From Bretschneidera sinensis (Eukaryota > Streptophyta > Magnoliopsida > Brassicales > Akaniaceae), in contig CM043701.1 in the NCBI GenBank assembly GCA_023935145.1, positions 73,826,817 to 73,890,816 on the forward strand: DNA of 64,000 bases. Reading direction: 5' to 3'. The position numbers and the translations under genes were made by a program. This document shows, piece after piece, positions 56,585 to 64,000 of the stretch (the first letter of the stretch is position 1; the number at the start of each line of letters is the position of its first letter). The notes under the pieces were generated by a model. The model did no database searches, was not told where the DNA came from, and saw nothing but the letters and a program-made list of their open reading frames with translations.

Positions 56585-57640
56585 ATGGTGCCGAGGTCCA
56601 TAGGTTCACGGGAAGAAATGACGCAAGCATTTTTCAATAAATACTTCCCACTTCGCAAAACCAATGGTCTGAGAAGACAAATTTCAACCTTTACCCAAAA
56701 GGATAGCGAGACATTATATCAGGCATGGGAGAGGTATAAGGATTTATTAAATATGTGTCCACACCATGGGTACGAGAGTTGGCGCGTAGTTAGTCATTTT
56801 TACGAGGGACTTACAAGTAGAGAGCATCAATTCATAGAGATGATGTGCAACAGGGATTTTATGCAAAAGGACTCCGATGATGCAATTGAGTATCTGAATG
56901 ACTTGGCTGAGAAAGCCTACATTTGGATAGGGCCCAGTGCTGTTGAAAGCATAAATAAAGCAAGACCGGTTGGGATCTACCAACTTAGGGAAGAGGATAG
57001 AATGAAAGCCAAATTAGAGCGAGTAACTCAAGAGTTAAAGGCCCTTAAGACCCAAGATGGTAGACTCACGCATACTGTTGCAAGAGTCAAGTCACAAGGT
57101 GCTTATTTCGTTTGTGGGGGAGTGGAACACATAGCTCAGGATTGCTCGACTTATGCAGAGATGAAAGGGGTTTTTGATGAACAATGTAACGCCTTAGGGA
57201 TTTACAGGAAGCCTTATAATCCTTTCATCAATACATATAATCCTGGTTGGAGTAACCAACCGAACTTTAGCTGGAGGCCCGACTCAAACCAACCCACACA
57301 CGCACATGCACAACCACCTGTGTCATATCCTGTAACCTCATACAATGCGCAACCTAATAGAATCCCTTTAGAAGAAAAATTGAACGCATTTACGGAGTCA
57401 TAAGGTAAAATTATTTAGAGATTGGAAACTGCTGTGACACAGGTAATGGAAGAGAACAAGGAAATTAAAAGTCAAATAACTAAGCTAACAAGTTCTCTCG
57501 CAGTGTAAGAGTGAGGCAAATTCCCATATCAGCCTCAATAAAATCCAAGGGGGCAACATATGGCAAAAACCTCTACTTCAGATTCACAAAATATCACAAA
57601 GATCAATGCCATAACTACTCGGAGTGGTAACGTGTTAGAT
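56585..57640 (+). pseudogene. Athila-2 gag, 5'-truncated
   Basis: Starts abruptly inside gag (PRSIGSREEMTQAFFNKYFP) next to the LTR-like block, so about half of gag is missing. It has TLYQAWERYKDLLNMCPHHG, a broken knuckle CGGVEHIAQDC, NPGWSNQPNFSWRPDSN and a Pro/Gln-rich tail. A stop at 57401 interrupts, and the rest (QVMEENKEIKSQITKLTSSL) runs on in the same frame with stops. It is clearly the same family as Athila-1 but diverged from it. Confidence 0.85.
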
Positions 57641-59055
57641 GGACCAAGTTAGATGACGACCACGAGTACCTCTCCGAGCACCGAGGAGAATGCCCCCAAG
57701 AATGAGCCAAATGAAATTTTTTAGGTTCAAGTCCCTTTTCCCCAAGTGCTCTGGCCAAAAAGAAAAAAATCTGGAAATACAAGGTGAGATCTTAGAACAT
57801 TTGAAACAAGTTAAGATTAACTTGCCTTTTATTCATGTGATTAAACAAGTAACAGCCTATGCAAAGACGATCAGGGATCTGTGCACCATAAAAGGGAAGC
57901 ATTAAGTCAAGAAGACTGTGTTCTTGACTGAGCGAGTGAGTGCAGTGATTGAGCAAAAGACATGGCACAAATATAAAGACCCAGGGTGTCCCACGATCAC
58001 CTGTCAAATAGAGACTCATGAGATCGGTCAAGCTTTGCTGGATTTAAGAGCCAGTGTGAACCTAATGCCTTACACTGTCTACTTACAACTGGGTCTAGGA
58101 GAGATCAAACCCACATATGCGGTACTACAATTGGCCGACTGATCGACTAAGCAACTAAGGGGGATAGTCGAAGATGTACTGATACAGATGGATAAGTTCT
58201 ACTATCCTATTGATTTTCTCATTCTGGATACTCATTCTATGGTTGATATGGAGTCCAAAGTTCTAATAATTTTAGGAAGACCTTTCATGGCCACCTCTAA
58301 CGCTCTTATTAATTGTAGGAACGGTCTAATGAAGCTGTCTTTTGGGAACATGACTCTAGAGGTCAACATTTTCAACATCAGAAGACAACCACATGATGAT
58401 GATGATTGCTATCATACTTATATGATAGACACACTGATCCTAAAGGAGGCTCACTTGAGAAAAAATTCAGAATCTTTAGAGTATCTCTTTGGTATTTCTA
58501 ATTCTAAGAGTTCACTGTATCCTGACGATGTTTTCGATGTTTCTGTTATTTCAAGGTCAAAGGATAAAAGAGAACGAAAATGGAAACCAAGCTTCGAGGA
58601 GTTACCAAGAGATAGAGAGAGACCTAAGCCATCTGCTGAGGAGACCCTAAAGGTTGACTTAGCGACACTAACTGAAGGACTCAAACATGCATTCTTGGGA
58701 CCAGGTGATATATTTCCTGTTAATATTTCTTCTGTACTTAGTAATTCATAAGAAAAGAAATTGTTTGACATGTTAAGTGAGCACAAAGCTGCATTAGGAT
58801 GGACAATTGCTGACATTAAAGGTATTAGCCTCTTGATATGTTCCTATAGGATCCATTTAGAGGAAGGAGCTAGCTCCTATAGAGACCTCAAGAGATGACT
58901 TAACCCCATTATGAAAGAAGTCATGAAAAAGGAAGTTTTAAAGTTATTAGATGCGGTATCATTTACCCCATCTCTGATAGTAAATGGGTTAGCCTGACTA
59001 AGGTAGTACTTAAAAAGTCTGGGGTAACTGTGGTAACCAACTCAGAGGGGATGCC

Positions 59056-60951
59056 TGTAACAACCCATCTTGGGTTGGCCACCCTTGAGGCGGTGTCATC
59101 ACATTTTGAGAATCCCAGTACGACACATATATGCTACAATAAAATGATACTAATAGAAATTTTTATTTTTAATTCTCAACCCTCAATAAGGGAGATATGT
59201 AAATCTGATATTAACTTACGTATAATATACAAAGTACGACGCATGAATATTTACAAATATCTATTTCATTTTCTCACTAGTCTGAGGATAATGACACGTA
59301 CGTGGCTTATAGAAATTGAATCCATCTGACTCTCAACCCACCAGACTATTTGTCCTGTCTACTACCTGAAATCATTGTACAATGAGGGATGAGCTTCACA
59401 AGCTCATTGAATTAAATTTACTAAAAGTATTCCAATTTCATAAATAGCTCGTTAATATTTAATCAGTTATTTCTCCTATATCTGGATAATAGCATAATGT
59501 CTAACATTTAAATAATTCCCATATTATCATATTTCTATGTCTTTTTCTCTTTTTCTCACTGTAACTGTCTCTCTCTGGGAGACTTATTCATCCATAAATA
59601 AATTCACAATAATACACCACACATCAACATTTCAATAATGCAAACAATAATTAAAACAGATGCAATACATGAATGATTATGATGGGAACGTTTCCCACCT
59701 GACGACAGGTTGTTATTATCTTAGATCGGCCTCTTACTGGTTCTTTACAGCTTATCTCAGCTGTCACATAATTTATTTTCAGCATATACCGACTGTCACG
59801 ATGTCCCTTTTATTTTCAGCATATACCGGCTGTCACGGTTGTTCCATTAGACTGACCCCTTCCCGGTTCTTTCGGTTATCTTATTTAATGCATTTGCATA
59901 TGAACAATAATATGAAATATGCATATGAACAGTATATATAAACACCACATAAATTCAAAATATTTAGATTAATTATCTGGTCTTTCCTCAACTTTCGGCT
60001 TAACAAATTTCACAATTTTCTTCTCCTCATATATCACATCAATTTATTCACCAAACTAGTCAAAATCTCTTTATCACCATCATTATTAAACCAACTCATT
60101 ATTCTAATAATATTTCTTTTCACATAATAATTTTTTGTGTGTCCAATATTCATATCATACATATCAATTTAATTTTTATCTAGCACCAAACATAAACTAA
60201 TAATTTATTTTAATATTATTACTAGATATTTAATTTTTATTTAGATTACTTAAAGTAAATCCAACTCACCACGTAGCACTTAAAGCTACCCGTGGAACAC
60301 TTCCTTGCCTTTCCCGTTCTTCTAATCGGTTGCTGGTCGTCGCCACCTGACATAATATCTATGTTAAATTTCTAATTATTTCTTCAATTCTTCATAAACC
60401 ACACCCTTTGAAAACTCCCACTTTGAATTCCAGGAAATTTGATGAATGCTAAAAATTCAAAAATAAACATTACGTTATTACCTTCTATTTTTTCGATAGC
60501 TTCTCATAAGAATTTCCACCGTAAACACCTTCAAAATTTTGCTGTTTCAACCTTTCTTTCGGTCCCAAAGTGTTTAAATAAAATGCGTAATGGAAGGAAC
60601 TAAACGAGTTGGGTAAGTGTAATTTAATGTTTACATATAAACGTAATATATATAGACGATTTGCTGCAACGACAGCTCACAATTGCTTGCCAAAATGCAT
60701 TTGGCAACTTCTAAAAACTCACCACCTGTATGCCTTGTTGTAACTCAAACAAGGCTTGTAATAACACTTGGCAATCTCAAATCAAGTTGGCAGCAGGTGG
60801 CTGCCACATTTTACTGTTTGCACTTTTTTTTTCTTTCTTTAATTTTTTTTATTCCAATACTAATAAACCTTTCACATATATTTTATTTTAATTCCATGTC
60901 ATATTTATTAAATTAATTCTTTACCCTTACTTTACAAATATGGGTATTACA
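59056..60951. mobile_element. Solo LTR B2, 1896 bp, TSD ATGCC
   Basis: TGTAACAACCCATCTTGGGT to ATGGGTATTACA, flanked by ATGCC at 59051-59055 and 60952-60956. It inserted into Athila-2 between the start of RT and its WRMCIDYKK motif. Same family as solo LTR B1 at 8866-11030. It keeps intact TG...CA ends. Confidence 0.93.
59755..59850. repeat. Minisatellite inside solo LTR B2
   Basis: Two to three units of TTTTCAGCATATACCGRCTG and CACG-type sequence, the same unit as in solo LTR B1 but fewer copies. Confidence 0.7.
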
Positions 60952-62050
60952 ATGCCTGTTCCTACCAAGGTAGTGACAAGGTGGCGCATGTGCATAGACT
61001 ATAAAAAACTTAATTCTGTCACCCGCAAGGATCACTTCCCACTTCTATTTTTAGACCAAATCTCAGAATGTGTAGCTGGGCATCCCTTCTATTGCTTTCT
61101 AGACGAGTATTCGGGATATTATCAGATAGAGATTGCATTAGAAGATCAGGATAAGACTACATTCACATGCCCATTTGGTACTTATGCATTCCAACGTATG
61201 CCTTTTGGACTGTGTAATGTGTCGGCTACATTTCAAAGATGCATGATGAGTATATTTAGCGATATGGTCGAAAAATTTATGGAAGACTTTATGGATGATT
61301 TGACTATGTTTGGAGATTCTTTTGATTCATGACTACTCCATTTACAGGCTGTTTTGAGTAGATGTGAAGAAAAATGTCTAGTGCTTAATTGGGAAAAATG
61401 TCATTTCATGGTTCCCTATGGACTAGTTTTGGGGCACATAATTTCTGAAAGGAATCAATGTGGATAAATAAAAAATAGAGTAGATCTCTAAATTGCCCAC
61501 ACCTAAAACTGTTAAGGATGTTAGATCCTTTCTTGGGCATGCCAGTTTTTATAGGAGGTTTATACAGAGTTTCTTTGCTATATCTAGACCATTGTGTAAC
61601 CTTCTAGCTAAGGAAGCCATGTTCAATTGGACATAAGAGTGTGAGGATGCTTTATGAACACTCATTGATAGGCTTACGTTTGCCCCCATTATGCAGTCAC
61701 CAGATTAGAATTTACTGTTTAAGATTATGTGTGACGCGAGTAATTATGCGGTGGGGGTAGTTTTGGGACAACGAAGGGAGGGGAAGCCTTTTGTTGTATA
61801 CTACGCTAGTAGAACTCTTAATAATGCACAAATGAATTATTCCACTACTGAAAAAGAAATGCTAGCAGTAGTCTTTGCCCTAGATAAATTCCATGCTTAT
61901 CTGATTGGTACACCTATCACTCTTTTTACTGACCATACAGCCCTTAAGTACCTTCTTTCAAAGAAGGATGCTAAGGCAAGATTGATTAGGTGGATTTTAC
62001 TCTTGCAGGAATTTGATATAACAATTAAGGATAAGAAGAGGGTGGAGAAG

Positions 62051-63204
62051 AAAAAAAAATCATTATTCTATCAGCTTATTTATTTATATTGTAATTCTCT
62101 AAAAGAAAAAGAAAAAAAAAGAGAGAAGAAAAAGAAGAAGAAGAAGAAGAAAATATCAGTTTTTGTTTACTTCAGTTTTCAGTTTGTATTCAAAAGAAGG
62201 AAGATTCAAAAATTTAAGGAAGATAAGTTGTCGCACCACACTCAGAAGAAAGGAGCTTCAACACCAAGGCTTATTGATTAACCATTGAAATTTCAAGGCA
62301 TTATATTGGTAAGTCAGATAAAGTGTTCTGAATTGTGTGATTAGCCTATCTTGTTATTGATTCTTATTCACTTGCTTGTCCTAAATTGCTTGACCCTTTC
62401 ATTGAGTGCTTTTATCTGCTTTCAAACTCCATGAGTAAATACCTTACCTCTTTAAATTGATAAACACTTTACCTGTGAGGATAATGGAGTTGAGGCTTCT
62501 TTCTTGGTTGAATTCAAAGTTTTATGCATCATTGGTTTGTGGTAAGAAGGTTTAGGCTTAGTGCACACACTCACAGTTTCTCAGAAGACATGATTTGAAA
62601 AATCTTGTTAGCATCTGTGAGCTTTGACCAACGTTTGTTTGAATGCTAGATAGTTCTACAAAATTCTCGGATAAACAACATTCATGTTATGTTACTTTTC
62701 ATGCATTGTTGTTTCGCTTGCATCACTAGGTACTAGCAATGAGCTGGTTGGGGGTTATGATTAGGGCATGAAAATGCACTTTAGATAGAGTTAATTATAT
62801 GCATTTGTTGAGACTAATTTTGATTATTCATTGAATTTCTTGACAAGTGTGGTCCTTTGGAGAATTATGCGTTTTAATGTGTTTTGCAGATTTATAAAAA
62901 CAAAGAAGCCTTAAACAAAAAAATATATAAAATATGTTCGAAAGAATCCACAACATCCAAACAAGTTCAGAGTAGGGAAACCGGCTTTCTCAAGAGAAGT
63001 GCAATAAAACCCATCATTTCTAGACTGTTAAAGATAAATTGAGCATTTTACTAAGTCATGTTGTCACTAGTAAAGGGTGAAAATGAGTTTCACTAAATTT
63101 CCATAATTACCAGTACAGATCAGTAATTTTTGCGGATTAAACTATATTGATCAAGAAGAACCAGGAGATGAGCCATATATGCTTGGAAAGATCCGGATGT
63201 CTAT
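62051..63204 (+). other. Noncoding tail after Athila-2 pol
   Basis: Begins with a GAA/AAG-rich simple stretch (62040-62150), then unrecognised AT-rich DNA. 63085-63204 resembles the part of the Athila-type LTR at 54500-54800 (CATAATTACCAGTACAGATC, GAGATGAGCCATATATGCTT, CCGGATGTCTAT), so part of it is an older LTR copy, into which the LTR at 63205 inserted. The middle (62300-63080) holds nothing I recognise. Confidence 0.55.
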
Positions 63205-63369
63205 TGATGAGTCTTAAATATTGCATATTTTAGACCCTTAACTTATATTTGTTATGCTCTTAGTTAGTATTATTTTACTTTATTTTACGTTTTTCTTGTG
63301 TTTTGTGTGTTTTTACAGCTTTGTGGAGAAAGTGCAGCATTTCAGGTTGATTTGAAGCTTCTGGAGACA

Positions 63370-63590
63370 TTGCACTCGATCGCAACAGATATGCGATCGA
63401 GCGCACCTGCCTTTGAACGAGCGCATGGTCAACATCCCACATCGAAATAATTGAAGTTCAGTGCATTTGCGATCGATCGCAGCAGACATGCGATCGAGCG
63501 CACATGAGATCGTGCGCACAAGACATGCGATCGATCGTACCTGCGATCGATCGCACCACACTGCGATCGAGCGCACACGGGCCTGCATCC
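63370..63590. repeat. CpG-rich palindrome array in the plus-strand LTR
   Basis: Nine or so cores in about 220 bases, including GCGATCGATCGC (several), GCGATCGAGCGC and GATCGTGCGC. This is the best preserved array in the window. Confidence 0.9.
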
Positions 63591-63628
63591 CACATCGTTT
63601 CTGCAACCTGTTTTACTCCGGGTCTCCC

Positions 63629-63641
63629 CCTATATAAACAC
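63629..63641 (+). promoter_or_regulatory. TATA box of the plus-strand LTR
   Basis: CCTATATAAACAC, about 45 bases after the palindrome array. It matches the TATA box of both Athila-1 LTRs. Confidence 0.75.
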
Positions 63642-64000
63642 CATTTGGCTTCATAATCCAATGTACAATTCCTGAGCCACTTTGGTGTTTACCGGTGGAC
63701 GTCCGCTAGCATTCTGGTGGATCCCGAAGGCATTGCTACCACGAGGGGAAGCGCCGCCCGTCAGCGAGTGGAATTTCTCCCATGTAAAGTTGTTTATTTA
63801 TTTCTTTATATTCAGTTGTTTTAGTTTAAATGTTTAGCACTTGTTATTCTAGTTTTATAGTTATGAGTGGCTAGACTCTTCAGCTAAGGTTGAAGATGAA
63901 GCCCTGCCATTGTTTGGCGTAGTAGTTCAGATTTGCTTGTACAAATCTGACAATTTTTAGTATAAAAGTTCTGTCAATTATTTGAGTTCATCTTATAATT

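Larger units (their letters stand above)
57905..62050 (+). pseudogene. Athila-2 pol: protease, RT and RNase H, no integrase
   Basis: 57918-58142: FLTERVSAVIEQKTWHKY and protease LLDLRASVNLMPYTVY, with Arg for the usual Gly. 58188-58751: DKFYYPIDFLILDT and ILGRPFMATSNALINCR. A stop-rich RT start reaches 59055, where a solo LTR (59056-60951) interrupts after VVTNSEGM. RT resumes at 60957: WRMCIDYKKLNSVTRKDHFP, FTCPFGTYAFQRMPFGLCN and FMEDFMDDLTMFG. The frame breaks from 61330 to 61720 through the connection domain. RNase H at 61727: [50 protein letters not shown]. It ends at DITIKDKKR, where the integrase should begin; a purine-rich simple stretch replaces it. Confidence 0.87.
63205..64000 (+). 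repeat. Athila-type LTR, 5' part (cut by window end)
   Basis: TGATGAGTCTTAAATATTGC at 63205 matches the start of the Athila-1 LTRs in element sense. It continues with the palindrome array, TATATAAACACC and CTACCACGAGGGGAAGCGCC, and is still running at 64000. Whether it is solo or the 5' LTR of a longer element cannot be told. Confidence 0.9.

Noticed and set aside
54382..63204. One long Athila element from the LTR at 54382 to the LTR at 63205
   Set aside because: The 54382 LTR has its own exact CTAAT duplication on both sides, so it is solo, and the sequence after it is a different LTR-like block rather than a primer site and gag.

Overview
This is a window of plant nuclear DNA. It is AT-rich and holds a spliced gene with GT-AG introns, a telo-box-like motif in the 5' leader, and plant-type LTR retrotransposons, LINEs, a tRNA-derived SINE and a hAT-type MITE. 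The element families and the gene point to a eudicot, plausibly a woody one, but the species cannot be fixed from the sequence. I can support one host protein-coding gene. Nearly everything else is transposon-derived, much of it nested, and I found no intact autonomous element.

The layout is as follows. 1-3107: unannotated intergenic DNA with one small hairpin MITE-like element. 3108-24365: a stack of insertions. The outermost layer is an old, mostly deleted Copia element (Copia-1). Its 5' LTR holds a 2.85-kb unidentified insertion, its internal region holds a 2.2-kb solo LTR (TSD ATGGG), and its 3' LTR holds a second non-autonomous Copia (Copia-2). The 5' LTR of Copia-2 in turn holds a 9.5-kb Athila-like Gypsy on the minus strand (Athila-1, TSD GGTGT). 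24366-27460: a diverged duplicate of the Copia-1 target site, still empty, then a minus-strand LINE remnant. 27847-41712 (+): a six-exon gene for the CCR4-NOT subunit CNOT10 (about 850 aa), with three introns of 3-5 kb carrying LINE, MITE and other repeat debris. 42547-52590 (-): a LINE split by a nearly intact Copia (Copia-3, 44735-49585, TSD ATTAG). 52600-56584: LTR fragments, a SINE and a solo Athila-type LTR (TSD CTAAT). 56585-63204 (+): a degraded Athila-type element (Athila-2) whose reverse transcriptase is split by another solo LTR (TSD ATGCC). 63205-64000: the start of one more Athila-type LTR, cut by the window edge.

The host gene product belongs to the CCR4-NOT deadenylase complex, which shortens mRNA poly(A) tails. 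All five of its introns are phase 0. The transposons form a readable stratigraphy: LTR-pair similarity, judged by eye, rises from the outer to the inner layer, as nesting predicts. The most distinctive non-gene signal is an array of GCGATCGATCGC-like palindromes just upstream of the TATA box in the Athila-type LTRs. Differences between the two LTRs of Athila-1 in this array are almost all CpG transitions, the expected footprint of cytosine methylation. I did not find a convincing new biological system.
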